A stretch of DNA of 64,000 nt from Bradyrhizobium semiaridum. Its GTDB lineage: Bacteria; Pseudomonadota; Alphaproteobacteria; Rhizobiales; Xanthobacteraceae. Below, piece by piece: positions 43,814 to 52,307 of the stretch. Position 1 is the stretch's first letter. Every line of letters starts with the position of its first letter. A model generated the notes under the pieces. The model did not search any database. It worked only from the letters and a program-made list of their open reading frames with translations, and was not told the origin of the DNA. The stretch covers positions 47,918 through 111,917 of the forward strand of contig NZ_JAGKJJ010000026.1 in assembly GCF_020329505.1 (NCBI RefSeq), given 5' to 3'. A program made the translations under genes and the position numbers.

Positions 43814-46474
43814 TCACGACACCGCTGCCAGCTTCTTCATCGCCGCCTTGATCGACGCAGCGGCATCCTCATAGCCGTCCCACGCCTTGCTCTTCGCCAG
43901 CAGCGCCGGCACGGTGCGCACGGTGTACTTCTTCGGATCGAGATCGCCGCGCACCTGCGTCCAGGTCAGCGGCATCGACACGGTGGCACCGGAACGCGCG
44001 CGCGGCGACAGCGCGGCAACCGCGGTCGACATCCGGTCGTTGCGCAGATAGTCGAGGAAGATCTTTCCCCGGCGCTTGGCCTTCGACATGTTGATCAGAT
44101 AGCGCTCGGGGTCGTCCTGCTCCATCCACTGGCAAACGGCCTGCGCGAACGCCTTGGCTTCCTTCCACGTCACCTTGTCCCTTGCGCCCGATAGCAGCGG
44201 CGTCACGACGTGAAGGCCCTTGCCACCAGTGGTCTTGCAGAAGCTTTCCAAACCGACCGCGGTGAGCCGCTGGCGCATCTCCTTGGCGGCCTCGATCACG
44301 TCGGCGAAGGCAACGTCGGGCGCCGGGTCGAGATCGAACACCAGCCGGCCCGGCGTGTCGTAGGCATCGGGTGCACAATTCCAGGGATGCAGCTCGAGCC
44401 CGCCGAGCTGCGCGACCGCCGCCAGGCCCTCGACCTGATCGATCTGCAGATAGGGTTTGCGGTCGCCCGAGACCTTTGCAAGCTTCAGCAGCTTTGACGT
44501 GCCGGCCATCGCGTGGCGCTGGAAGAAGGTCTCGCCCTTGATGCCGTCGGGCGCGCGCACGATCGAGCATGGCCGGCCCTTGAGGTAGCCGATCATCCAT
44601 TCCCCAACCGCCTCGAAATAGTTCCCAAGGTCGAGCTTGGTCACCGCCGCGCCGTCGCCGGCATCGGGCCACAGCGCCTTGTCGGGATGCGAGATGACGA
44701 CCCCCATCACCTCGCTGGATGCCTTTCCCGCGCCCTTCCTTGCCGCGCTCGTCTTTGCGATGCCCTTGGCCATCGGCCTCACCACCCTGGTTGCGACCGG
44801 CGTCTCGGCCTCCACCTCGCGCGCCGGCTTGTCCTGACGCAGACCCTTGAACGCGGCCTGGCGGATGTTGCCGGCGCCGGTCCAGCCGCCGAACTCGATC
44901 TCGGCGACCAGCTCCGGTTTCAGCCAGTGCACGTCGCGGGTCTTCTTCGGCGGGTTCTTGCCGCCGAACGGGCTTTTGTCCGCCGCCGCCGCCTTCAGCG
45001 CCGGCATGATGCGGCGGACGGTATCGGCGCCGAAGCCGGTGCCGACGATACCGACAAAGGCAAGATGATCGCCGCGATAGACGCCCGCCATCAGCGAGCG
45101 GAATTTGCCGCCAGTGGTCTTCCAGCCGCCGATCACCACTTCATGCCCGGCGCGGATCTTTGCTTTCGTCCAGTCGTCGGAGCGGCCCGCGCGATAGGCG
45201 CCGTCGAGCCGCTTCGAGACGATGCCTTCGAGCTTGAGCTTGCGCGCGGACGCCAGCACGGCGTCGCCGCTGTCCTCGAAATGCTCGACATAGCGGATCA
45301 GGAAGTTCTTGCCCTTGCGCGCCTCGAGCAGCTGTTTCAGCCGCGCCTTGCGCTCGCGCAGCGGCAGCGGCCGCAGATCGTTGGTGCCCTCGAACAGCAG
45401 ATCGAACGCGTAGAAGATCAGGCTGTCGGTCTTGCCGTCCGACAGCGCGGCCTGCAGGGTCGAAAAATGCGGCGTGCCGTTCTTGTCGAGCGCGACGATC
45501 TCGCCGTCGATCAGGACGTCCGGCAGGCTGCTCGCCTCTTTCGCGATCGCGGCGAACTTGCCGGTCCAGTCGAGGCCCTTGCGGGTCTTGAGCACGGCAT
45601 CGCCGTCTTCGACACGCAGCTGCACGCGGTAGCCGTCGAACTTGATCTCGTGGCACCAGCCTGCGGCATTGGGCGGGCTCTCGACCGCAGTGCAGAGTTG
45701 CGGTGAGACGAAGTCAGGCATCTCCGAGACGTGCTTCGGCTTCGCTGCCGGGCGCGCCTTAAGCTGCGCTTTGGGCGACGGTGCCTTCATCTTTGCGCGC
45801 GCGTCGGCGGCCATGCCATGGTTGGATTGCCAGACCGCGTCGGCTTTCGCCTTGCCGTTGCCCTTGGCGAGCATGAACGGCTTCGGTGCCTTCCCCTTGC
45901 CGGCTGCGATCTGTTGCATCGAGCGGCCGGACGCGACCGAACGGTCTTCCCCGAGGATGTCCTCGCCGTGGCCATCGACGGCGTATTCGTCGCGGTGCTT
46001 GATCAGCAGCCAGTTGGTGCGCTTGCCGCCGTTGCGGTCGTTCCGCATCCGCACCAGCACCCAGCTGCCGTGCAGCTTCTCGCCCTCCAGCGTGAATTTC
46101 AGGTCGCCCTTCTTGAAGCCACGCTCGGGATCGTCTGATACCCAGAAGCCGCGATCCCACAGCTGCACTGTGCCGCCGCCATATTGCCCCTCGGGAATCG
46201 TGCCCTCGAAATCGCCGTAGTCGAGCGGGTGATCCTCCACCTCGACCGCCAGCCGCTTGTCGTGCGGATCGAGCGAGGGCCCGCGCGTCACCGCCCATGA
46301 CTTGAAGACGCCGTCGAACTCGAGCCGCAAATCGTAATGCAACCGGGTCGCATCGTGCTTCTGAATGACAAAACGCCGCTGCTCCGCCGGCGCGACCTTG
46401 ACCTCGCCCGACGGCTCGCTGGTCTTCTCGAAATCGCGCTTCTTACGATAGGTAGACAGGTTTCTCAGCGGCAC
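43814..46474 (-). CDS. ligD: ATP-dependent DNA ligase D (phosphoesterase-ligase-polymerase)
   Basis: The multifunctional non-homologous end-joining ligase, 886 residues from GTG at 46474. Domain order: 3'-phosphoesterase (HDATRLHYDLRLEFDGVFKS, then FEGTIPEGQYGGGTVQLWD), ligase with adenylated lysine in CHEIKFDGYRVQLR near residue 278, and polymerase/primase with the metal motif VFDLDPAPDVAFADV near 713. All three active-site motifs are present. The GTG has GAGG upstream. An ATG at 46516 would add 14 residues but sits only about 5 bases from the start site expected of the facing EcfG-type promoter, so the GTG is preferred. It is divergent from ku, 103 bp apart. Confidence 0.93.
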   Translation of the reverse strand: MPLRNLSTYRKKRDFEKTSEPSGEVKVAPAEQRRFVIQKHDATRLHYDLRLEFDGVFKSWAVTRGPSLDPHDKRLAVEVEDHPLDYGDFEGTIPEGQYGGGTVQLWDRGFWVSDDPERGFKKGDLKFTLEGEKLHGSWVLVRMRNDRNGGKRTNWLLIKHRDEYAVDGHGEDILGEDRSVASGRSMQQIAAGKGKAPKPFMLAKGNGKAKADAVWQSNHGMAADARAKMKAPSPKAQLKARPAAKPKHVSEMPDFVSPQLCTAVESPPNAAGWCHEIKFDGYRVQLRVEDGDAVLKTRKGLDWTGKFAAIAKEASSLPDVLIDGEIVALDKNGTPHFSTLQAALSDGKTDSLIFYAFDLLFEGTNDLRPLPLRERKARLKQLLEARKGKNFLIRYVEHFEDSGDAVLASARKLKLEGIVSKRLDGAYRAGRSDDWTKAKIRAGHEVVIGGWKTTGGKFRSLMAGVYRGDHLAFVGIVGTGFGADTVRRIMPALKAAAADKSPFGGKNPPKKTRDVHWLKPELVAEIEFGGWTGAGNIRQAAFKGLRQDKPAREVEAETPVATRVVRPMAKGIAKTSAARKGAGKASSEVMGVVISHPDKALWPDAGDGAAVTKLDLGNYFEAVGEWMIGYLKGRPCSIVRAPDGIKGETFFQRHAMAGTSKLLKLAKVSGDRKPYLQIDQVEGLAAVAQLGGLELHPWNCAPDAYDTPGRLVFDLDPAPDVAFADVIEAAKEMRQRLTAVGLESFCKTTGGKGLHVVTPLLSGARDKVTWKEAKAFAQAVCQWMEQDDPERYLINMSKAKRRGKIFLDYLRNDRMSTAVAALSPRARSGATVSMPLTWTQVRGDLDPKKYTVRTVPALLAKSKAWDGYEDAAASIKAAMKKLAAVS

Positions 46475-46519
46475 GTCATCCTCGGCACAAACGACGGCCG
46501 CCGCCCGCGCGGCCATTCA

Positions 46520-46544
46520 GGAACCAAAACCCACGGTATCCGTT
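46520..46544 (+). promoter_or_regulatory. EcfG-type stress promoter for ku
   Basis: GGAAC (46520-46524), 16-base spacer, CGTT (46541-46544): exact consensus. The ATG of ku is 34 bp downstream, which gives a short leader holding its GGAG ribosome site. Confidence 0.65.
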
Positions 46545-46552
46545 CAAGTTCC
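46528..46552 (-). promoter_or_regulatory. EcfG-type stress promoter for ligD, facing the ku promoter
   Basis: On the minus strand GGAAC (46552-46548), a 16-base spacer, GGTT (46531-46528). The -10 has one mismatch (GGTT for CGTT). It interleaves with the plus-strand promoter, so the two cannot easily be occupied at once. Confidence 0.5.
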
Positions 46553-46577
46553 AAACTCAAGCTGTTTGGAGACGATC

Positions 46578-47465
46578 ATGGCCGCTCCCCGCGCCTACTG
46601 GAAAGGCACGCTCAAACTCTCGCTGGTGTCGTGCCCGGTGGCGCTCTATCCGGCCTCGACCGCGGTCGAGAAGACCCGCTTCCACATGATCAACCGCGAG
46701 ACCGGCAACCGGCTGAAGCAGCAGATGGTCGATGCCGAGACCGGCGACATCGTCGAGGGCGACCAGAAGGGCCGCGGCTATGAGGTCAGCAAGGGCAAAT
46801 ATGTCGAGATCGAGAAGGACGAGCTCGAGGCCGTGCAGATCGAGAGCAACCACACCATCGACATCGATTCCTTCGTGCCCGAGGGCGAGATCGACAAGCG
46901 CTATCTCGACCATCCCTATTACATCCGGCCCGACGGCAAGGCCGGCACCGACGCCTTCGCCGTGATCCGCGACGCCATGAAGGACCAGGACCGCGTCGCG
47001 CTGGCCCGCATCGTCCTGACCAACCGTGAGCACGTGATCGCGATCGAGCCGCTCGACAAGGGCCTGCTCGGCACCACGCTTCGGTATCCCTACGAATTGC
47101 GCGATGCCGACGATTATTTCGACGACATCAAGAGCCCGAAAGTGACGAAAGACATGATCGAACTCGCCGGCCACATCCTCGATAGCAAGGCCGCGCATTT
47201 CGATCCGTCCAAGTTCAAGGACGAGTACGAGACCGCGCTCAAGGCGCTGGTCCGCCGCAAGGCCGCCGGCAAGCCGATCAAGGCTGCCGAGCGCGAGGAG
47301 AAGCCGAGCAACGTGGTCAACCTGATGGACGCGCTGAAGCAGAGCCTGAAGGGCGGCCGGGGTGGCGCGCGGCGTTCAGGCTCCACCGCACGCCGCCAGA
47401 CGGCGCACCGCCGTCCGGCAAAGAAGGCTCACCGGTCGAGCGCGCGGCGGCGAAAAGCGGGGTGA
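46578..47465 (+). CDS. ku: Ku DNA end-binding protein
   Basis: The 295-residue bacterial Ku that rings broken DNA ends and recruits LigD. It starts MAAPRAYWKGTLKLSLVSCP (GGAG seven bases upstream) and contains FHMINRETGNRL, GYEVSKGKYVEIEKDELE and the conserved YPYELRDADDYFDD and AKDM-like (VTKDMIELAGHIL) region. The C-terminal tail from about residue 250 is strongly basic (RRSGSTARRQTAHRRPAKKA and so on), as in Ku proteins with DNA-binding tails. An in-frame TTG at 46566 would add 4 residues; the ATG is better placed. It is divergent from ligD, with an exact EcfG-type promoter. Confidence 0.94.
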   Translation: MAAPRAYWKGTLKLSLVSCPVALYPASTAVEKTRFHMINRETGNRLKQQMVDAETGDIVEGDQKGRGYEVSKGKYVEIEKDELEAVQIESNHTIDIDSFVPEGEIDKRYLDHPYYIRPDGKAGTDAFAVIRDAMKDQDRVALARIVLTNREHVIAIEPLDKGLLGTTLRYPYELRDADDYFDDIKSPKVTKDMIELAGHILDSKAAHFDPSKFKDEYETALKALVRRKAAGKPIKAAEREEKPSNVVNLMDALKQSLKGGRGGARRSGSTARRQTAHRRPAKKAHRSSARRRKAG

Positions 47466-47480
47466 CACAAGGTCGTCCGC

Positions 47481-47566
47481 CATGGCCGGGCTTGATCCCC
47501 GGCCATCCACCTGTTTCCCTGCGCCGGCACGAAGACGTGGATGCCCGGGTCAAGCCCGGGCATGAC
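47481..47566. repeat. dispersed palindromic repeat between ku and the DUF6496 gene
   Basis: Left arm CATGGCCGGGCTTGAT...CCATCCAC (47481-47510) pairs with GTGGATG...TCAAGCCCGGGCATG (47537-47566), giving a long imperfect hairpin with a loop rich in CCGGCACGAAGA. This class of element is scattered through Bradyrhizobium genomes. Between convergent genes it may also act as a two-way terminator. Confidence 0.7.
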
Positions 47567-47585
47567 GAGTGGGGTATGTGGAGGC

Positions 47586-47822
47586 TTACCGCTTCTTCGA
47601 ACTCTTGCGCTTCTTCGACGTCTTCCGCTTCTTCGACGCCTTCTTCGACTTCTTCGGCACCTTCCTGCCCTTGGCGCGGGCCTCCGACAGGCCGATGGCG
47701 ATCGCCTGCTTGCGGCTCTTCACCTTCTTCTTGGAGCGGCCGCTGCGCAGGGTGCCGGCCTTGCGCTTCTTCATCGCACGCCCGACGTCGCCTGATGCCT
47801 TCCGCGAATACTTTCTTGCCAT
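47586..47822 (-). CDS. DUF6496 family lysine-rich protein
   Basis: A 78-residue, extremely basic protein: MARKYSRKASGDVGRAMKKR at the start, KSRKQAIAIGLSEARAKGRK in the middle, and a tail of KKSKK/SKKRK repeats resembling histone H1 tails. The core is the DUF6496 signature, found widely in rhizobia, function unknown. GAGAGGAAACT precedes the ATG. The codon-level direct repeats in the tail (47586-47650) are visible. It sits convergent to ku; composition suggests nucleic acid binding, and a link to end-joining is conjecture from position only. Confidence 0.82.
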   Translation of the reverse strand: MARKYSRKASGDVGRAMKKRKAGTLRSGRSKKKVKSRKQAIAIGLSEARAKGRKVPKKSKKASKKRKTSKKRKSSKKR

Positions 47823-47943
47823 AGTTTCCTCTCCCGGTAAGGAAAACTAATCCTTGCCGGGAATGAAGGTTCCAGTACGACCGTTGCCCGCATGAGCCGA
47901 CGGGTCGCGCGAACGCAAGCCCCGCCGCGATCTACGTGACAAA

Positions 47944-47970
47944 CCCGGATGTCGCTTCGCTCATCGGGCT
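47944..47970. repeat. short dispersed palindrome CCCGGATG...CATCGGG
   Basis: The arms CCCGGATG and CATCGGG surround TCGCTTCGCT. This short hairpin is typical of a repeat common in Bradyrhizobium and related genomes, recognised by recall of its core. Confidence 0.5.
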
Positions 47971-48047
47971 ACATGCTGCGCACAGCCAAAACCTGGAAAA
48001 CAACCCCATGCAAAGGAGCTGGGGGCAGCGGTGGCGGACCAGACCGC

Positions 48048-48077
48048 TTGACATGTCGGGCAACTCAGGGGTAATAT
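48048..48077 (+). promoter_or_regulatory. orphan strong sigma-70-type promoter opposite kdpE
   Basis: TTGACA (48048-48053), 18-base spacer, TAATAT (48072-48077). The -35 is perfect and the -10 near perfect. The start would be near 48084 and run into the 3' end of kdpE in antisense, past a small hairpin CAGGC-CTCAA-GCCTG (about 48111-48125). No plus-strand gene follows. Confidence 0.5.
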
Positions 48078-48144
48078 TCTAATATTCCGAACTAATGCAG
48101 ACAATCCGCCAGGCCTCAAGCCTGAGCAAGCCACAAGACCGCGC

Positions 48145-48834
48145 CTAGTCCGCTGCGCGCAGGCGGTAGCCGATGCCGGTCTCAGTCAGCACGAATTGCG
48201 GGCGCTCGGGATCGGCCTCGATCTTCTGGCGGAGCTGGCGCACATAGACGCGCAGATATTGCGCGTCGGTCAGTTCGTCCCACAGCTCCTTCAGCAGGAA
48301 GCGATGGGTCAGCACCTTGCCGGCGTGTTGCACCAGCACACGCAGCAAGTCGTATTCCTTCGGCGACAGCTTGATGTCCTTGTCGCCGACCTTGACGATC
48401 CGCCGGACCAGATCGACCGAGAGATCGCCGGAGCGGAACACCGGCCGCTCGCCCTGCACCTGCAGCTGGTGCCGCAGCGCAGCGCGCAGTCGCGCCAAAA
48501 GTTCGTCCATGCCGAACGGTTTTGTCAGATAGTCGTCGGCGCCGAGGTCGAGCGCCTGCACCTTGCCGGCCTCGTCGCCGCGGCTCGACAGCACCACGAT
48601 CGGGACGCTCTCGTTGCGGCCGCGGATCATGCGCAGGAGATCGTGGCCCTGGATGTCGGGCAGGCCGAGATCGAGGATGATCAGCGCCGGCCCTTCGGCC
48701 AGCATCTCCAGCGCGATCTTGCCGCTGGAGGCCTCGAGGATGTCGTAGCCCTGCGTGCTCAACCCCATCCGCAGCAGCTTGCGGATCGGCGGCTCGTCGT
48801 CGATGACCAGGACCTTGATGGGTGTCGCATTCAT
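48145..48834 (-). CDS. kdpE: KdpE response regulator
   Basis: A 229-residue OmpR/PhoB-type regulator. The receiver domain (1-120) has acidic pocket IDDEPP, phospho-acceptor Asp55 in LIILDLGLPD, and the conserved lysine in DDYLTKPFG. The winged helix (about 130-229) includes KLSPKEYDLLRVLVQHAGKV, VYVRQLRQKIEADP and GIGYRL. It controls kdpFABC expression when phosphorylated by KdpD. ATG overlaps the kdpD stop by 4 bp. It is the last gene of the operon. A likely target is the palindrome at 56649-56665. Confidence 0.94.
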   Translation of the reverse strand: MNATPIKVLVIDDEPPIRKLLRMGLSTQGYDILEASSGKIALEMLAEGPALIILDLGLPDIQGHDLLRMIRGRNESVPIVVLSSRGDEAGKVQALDLGADDYLTKPFGMDELLARLRAALRHQLQVQGERPVFRSGDLSVDLVRRIVKVGDKDIKLSPKEYDLLRVLVQHAGKVLTHRFLLKELWDELTDAQYLRVYVRQLRQKIEADPERPQFVLTETGIGYRLRAAD

Positions 48835-51545
48835 GCAGCAGTGTCCAGCGCGTTGGTGTCGGCCGTGACCGGCAGCCGGATGGTGATGACGGCGCCTCTG
48901 CGGTCGGAGCGGTTGGCCGCCGAGATCGTGCCGCGCATCGCCTCGATGAAGCCGCGCGAGATCGCAAGGCCGAGGCCGGTGCCGGGACGGACATGATCGC
49001 CCTTCTCGGCGCGATAGAACTTGTCGAACACGCTGTCCAGGTCGGCCAGCGGAATGCCGTTGCCCTCATCCATGATCTGCAGTGTGACGGCGTCGCGATC
49101 ACGGGCACTGCGGATCGAGATCGTGGTGTCGGGCGGCGCGTATTTCGCGGCATTATCGAGCAGGTTGAACAGCACCTGCTCGAACAGAACGGCGTCGAGC
49201 TCGAGCATCGGCAGGTCGGCGGCGAGATCCAGCGACACCTTGTGATGAACCAGAATCTTGGCGGCGCGGCGCAGCGCGCTGCCGACGATCTCGCTGACAT
49301 CGTGCGGCGCGGTGTTGGGCACGATCGCGCCGGATTCCAGCTTGGTCATGTCGAGCAGATTGGCGATGAAGCGATTCAATCGTTCCGATTCGTCGATCAC
49401 GGTGGCGAGCAGCTCGCGCTTCTGCGCATCGGTCAGGTTGGCGCCGAGATCGCGCAAGGTCGAGGCCGAGCCGAGCACCGAGGCGAGCGGCGTCTTGAGA
49501 TCGTGCGAGATCGAGGTCAAGAGCGCGCCGCGCAGCCGGTCGGACTCCACCGTGCGCTTGACGTGGTCCATGTCCTCGACCAGCAGCACGCGCTCGATCG
49601 CGAGCGCGCCCTGATCGACCAGCGCATCGAGCAGCCGGCGCTGGTCCGGCGTCAACAGCGGCCCGGTGCGGTCGTCGTCGATGCCGATCACGCCGATCAG
49701 GCCGCGGCCGGTGCGCATCGGCAGGAACAGCCGCTTGCCCCCTGGCAAGGTGTCCGAGCCGCGGCCGGCGGGCCGGTCGTTGCCCCAGGCCCAGTTGGCG
49801 GCGGCGAGATCGGCCTGGTCGAGCTGGTCTTCCGGCGGATAGCCGCTCTTGACGGTCAGCATCCCGTCCTCCGGCAGCAACAGCACCACCCGCACCTTGA
49901 GCATCAGGGCGATCTGATAGGCGGTCGCCCACAGCACGTCGTCCAGCGTCGCGGTGCCGGCAAGCTTGCGGCTGAACGCATAGAGCGATTCGGTGGTGCG
50001 GACGCGGCCGATCGCGGTATCGGCCTGGGTGCGCACCCGCGCCGCGATGTTGGAGACCAAAAGCGCGATCAGCATGAAGAAAAAGAACGCCGCGACATTG
50101 GTCGGATCGGTGATGGTGAAGGTATAGACCGGCGGCAGGAAGAAGAAGTTGTAGCACAGCGAGGCGGCGACGCTGGACAGCAGTGACGGCCCCAGGCCGT
50201 AACGCGCCGCTGCGACGACCACCGCGGTGAGGAACACGAGGTCGACGTTCTCGATGCCGAAGAATGGCTGAATCAGTTTTGCGGCGCCGAGCCCGACCGC
50301 AGCAAACAGCAGCGCCATCAGATAGGGCCGCGAATTGAACGGCTCCTGCCGCTGCGCGGTCTGCACCCCGGCCTTGCCGACCGGCTGCTCGTCGCCCGCG
50401 ATCACGTTGACGCTGATATTGCCGGCGCGCCGCACCAGGTCGTGCACCACCGAGCCGTGCCGCAGCTCGAACCAGCGCGAGCGGGTCGACTTGCCGATGA
50501 TGATCTGGGTGACGTTATTGGCTTGCGCGAAATTGATAACGTCGTCGGCGATGCGCCGGCCGACGCCGGGAATGGTCAGCGCCTCGCCGCCGAGCGCTTC
50601 AGCGAGCCGCATGGTGTCGGCAAGGCGGTCGCGCTGCTCGTCGCTGAGCTGCAGGCTGCGCCGCGTCTCGATACTGAGGGCGGTCCATTGCGCATGCAGC
50701 CGGTCGGCCAGCCGCTTGGTGTAACGGACGAGGCCGGCCGCGCGCGGGTCCTCGCTGACGCAGACCAGAATGCGCTCGCCCGCCGCCCAGGGGCCGGCGA
50801 TCGCATTGGCCTGCATGTGATTGAGCAGTTGCTCGTCGACCCGCTCGGCGGTCCGGCGCAGCGCCAGCTCGCGCAGCGCGGTCAGATTGCCGGGCGAGAA
50901 ATAGTGCTCCAGAGCCCGCTCGGCGTGGCGGGGTACATAGACCTTGCCTTCCCTCAGCCGCTGGATCAGATCGTCGGGCGTGAGGTCGATCAGCTCGATG
51001 GCGTCGGCGCGATCGATCACCGAATCCGGTACGGTTTCGCGCACCCGCACATGGGTGATCTGCGCGACTACGTCGTTGAGGCTCTCGATGTGCTGGATGT
51101 TGATCGCGGTGTAGACGTCGATGCCGTTCGACAGCAATTCCTCGACGTCGAGATAGCGCTTGGGGTGCCGGCTGCCCGGCGCGTTGGTATGGGCGAGCTC
51201 GTCGACCAGCGCAAGCTGCGGACGCCGCGCGATCAGGGCGTCGAGGTCCATCTCCTCGAGGGTCTGGTCGCGATAGTTGAGCCGCTTGCGCGGCACCACT
51301 TCGAGGCCCTTCACCAACGCCTCGGTCTCCGCCCGGCCGTGGGTCTCGACGACGCCGATCACGACGCCCACGCCCGCCTTGAGGCGGGCGTGGGCGCTTT
51401 GCAGCATCTCGTAAGTCTTGCCGACCCCGGGAGCGGCGCCGATGAAAATCTTCAGCCGTCCCGAACGGTCGGTCTCCCGGCGCGCTGCCTCGAGCAGCGC
51501 ATCCGGCGAGGGTCGTTTTTCAGGGTCGCGGCGCTGACTGGCCAT
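48831..51545 (-). CDS. kdpD: KdpD sensor histidine kinase
   Basis: A 904-residue osmo/potassium sensor kinase. The N-terminal KdpD domain carries the Walker-like GAAPGVGKTYEML (about 36-48) and DELAHTNAPGSRHPKRY. A universal stress-type domain follows (about 250-370), then four transmembrane helices (about 395-500), a GAF-like domain, the HisKA with His681 in TSISHDLKTPLASVLGSAST, and HATPase with NLLDNAAKYAP, MDEGNGIP and GTGLGLAISRG. All catalytic motifs are intact. ATG at 51545 is 39 bp after kdpC, and kdpE overlaps by 4 bp. It likely responds to low potassium. Confidence 0.95.
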   Translation of the reverse strand: MASQRRDPEKRPSPDALLEAARRETDRSGRLKIFIGAAPGVGKTYEMLQSAHARLKAGVGVVIGVVETHGRAETEALVKGLEVVPRKRLNYRDQTLEEMDLDALIARRPQLALVDELAHTNAPGSRHPKRYLDVEELLSNGIDVYTAINIQHIESLNDVVAQITHVRVRETVPDSVIDRADAIELIDLTPDDLIQRLREGKVYVPRHAERALEHYFSPGNLTALRELALRRTAERVDEQLLNHMQANAIAGPWAAGERILVCVSEDPRAAGLVRYTKRLADRLHAQWTALSIETRRSLQLSDEQRDRLADTMRLAEALGGEALTIPGVGRRIADDVINFAQANNVTQIIIGKSTRSRWFELRHGSVVHDLVRRAGNISVNVIAGDEQPVGKAGVQTAQRQEPFNSRPYLMALLFAAVGLGAAKLIQPFFGIENVDLVFLTAVVVAAARYGLGPSLLSSVAASLCYNFFFLPPVYTFTITDPTNVAAFFFFMLIALLVSNIAARVRTQADTAIGRVRTTESLYAFSRKLAGTATLDDVLWATAYQIALMLKVRVVLLLPEDGMLTVKSGYPPEDQLDQADLAAANWAWGNDRPAGRGSDTLPGGKRLFLPMRTGRGLIGVIGIDDDRTGPLLTPDQRRLLDALVDQGALAIERVLLVEDMDHVKRTVESDRLRGALLTSISHDLKTPLASVLGSASTLRDLGANLTDAQKRELLATVIDESERLNRFIANLLDMTKLESGAIVPNTAPHDVSEIVGSALRRAAKILVHHKVSLDLAADLPMLELDAVLFEQVLFNLLDNAAKYAPPDTTISIRSARDRDAVTLQIMDEGNGIPLADLDSVFDKFYRAEKGDHVRPGTGLGLAISRGFIEAMRGTISAANRSDRRGAVITIRLPVTADTNALDTAA

Positions 51546-51584
51546 ACCGCAATATAATCATCCTGCGAGAGGCGGCCTACTCCC

Positions 51585-52190
51585 CTATTTCGTGTTCGCC
51601 GCATCCAGCGCCAGGTTGAGCGCAAGAACGTTGACGCGTGGCTCGCCGAGCACGCCGGCGAAGCGGCCCTTGGTGTTCTCGGTCACCAACTGGCGGACGG
51701 CGTCCTCCGACATGCTGCGCGCCCTGGCGACCCGCGGCACCTGGAACAGCGCGGCCCCCGGCGAGATATCGGGATCGAGCCCGCTGGCGGAGGTGGTGAC
51801 CAGATCGACCGGCACCGGCGCGTTCGGGTTCTCGGCCTTCAGTTTCTCGACATCGCCCTTGAGGCGGTCGGCCAGCGCCTTGCTGGTCGGGCCGAGGTTG
51901 GAGCCGCCCGAATTGGCCGCGTTGTAGGGCGCCGGCACGGTCTTGGTGGAATCGTTCGGATCCGGCGCCAGCGTCGCCGACGGCCGGCCGTGGAAGTACT
52001 TGTCCTCCTTGAACTCCTGTCCGATCAGGGCGGAGCCGATCACCTTGCCGTCCTTCTCGATCAGGCTGCCCTGCGCCTGCCGCGGGAAGATGACACCGGC
52101 GATGCCGGTGGTGGCGAGCGGATAGGCCAGGCCCGTGATCGCAGTCAGCAGGACCAGGACCAGGATGGCGGGACGGATTTCTTTCAACAT
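51585..52190 (-). CDS. kdpC: potassium-transporting ATPase subunit KdpC
   Basis: A 201-residue subunit with one N-terminal transmembrane helix (RPAILVLVLLTAITGLAYPL) and a periplasmic domain; it stabilises the KdpA-KdpB complex. Family signatures: GSALIGQEFKEDKYFHGRPS, NAANSGGSNLGPTS, VTTSASGLDPDISPGAA and ending LNLALDA. ATG at 52190. Unlike most kdp operons, where kdpB and kdpC are nearly contiguous, 117 bp with a palindromic repeat separate them here. Confidence 0.95.
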   Translation of the reverse strand: MLKEIRPAILVLVLLTAITGLAYPLATTGIAGVIFPRQAQGSLIEKDGKVIGSALIGQEFKEDKYFHGRPSATLAPDPNDSTKTVPAPYNAANSGGSNLGPTSKALADRLKGDVEKLKAENPNAPVPVDLVTTSASGLDPDISPGAALFQVPRVARARSMSEDAVRQLVTENTKGRFAGVLGEPRVNVLALNLALDAANTK

Positions 52191-52212
52191 GACAGGTCTC
52201 CGAAATATTCTT

Positions 52213-52296
52213 CGTCATTGCGAGGAGCGAAGCGACGAAGCAATCCATGCTTCAGCACGTGGAGAAATGGATTGCTTCGCTACGCTCACAATGACG
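52213..52296. repeat. dispersed palindromic repeat between kdpB and kdpC
   Basis: Left arm CGTCATTG...GAAGCAATCCAT (52213-52248) pairs with ATGGATTGCTTC...CAATGACG (52267-52296), making a long imperfect hairpin inside the kdp transcript. This repeat class (CGTCATTGCGAGGAGC core) is common in Bradyrhizobium and relatives. Confidence 0.75.
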
Positions 52297-52307
52297 GTTG
52301 CACGCGG

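Larger units (their letters stand above)
47823..48144. other. intergenic region between the DUF6496 gene and kdpE
   Basis: 322 bp with the minus-strand promoter region of the DUF6496 gene, a dispersed repeat (47944-47970), and a strong plus-strand sigma-70-like promoter (48048-48077) with no plus-strand gene after it. The 8-bp tandem TAATATTC-TAATATTC (48072-48087) is an A/T-rich island. A minus-strand GGAAC at 47873-47869 has no -10 at correct spacing. Confidence 0.5.

Noticed and set aside
47841..47873. GGAAC on the minus strand before the DUF6496 gene as an EcfG promoter
   Set aside because: The only GTT-like -10 is 21 bases away; EcfG promoters use 16-17.
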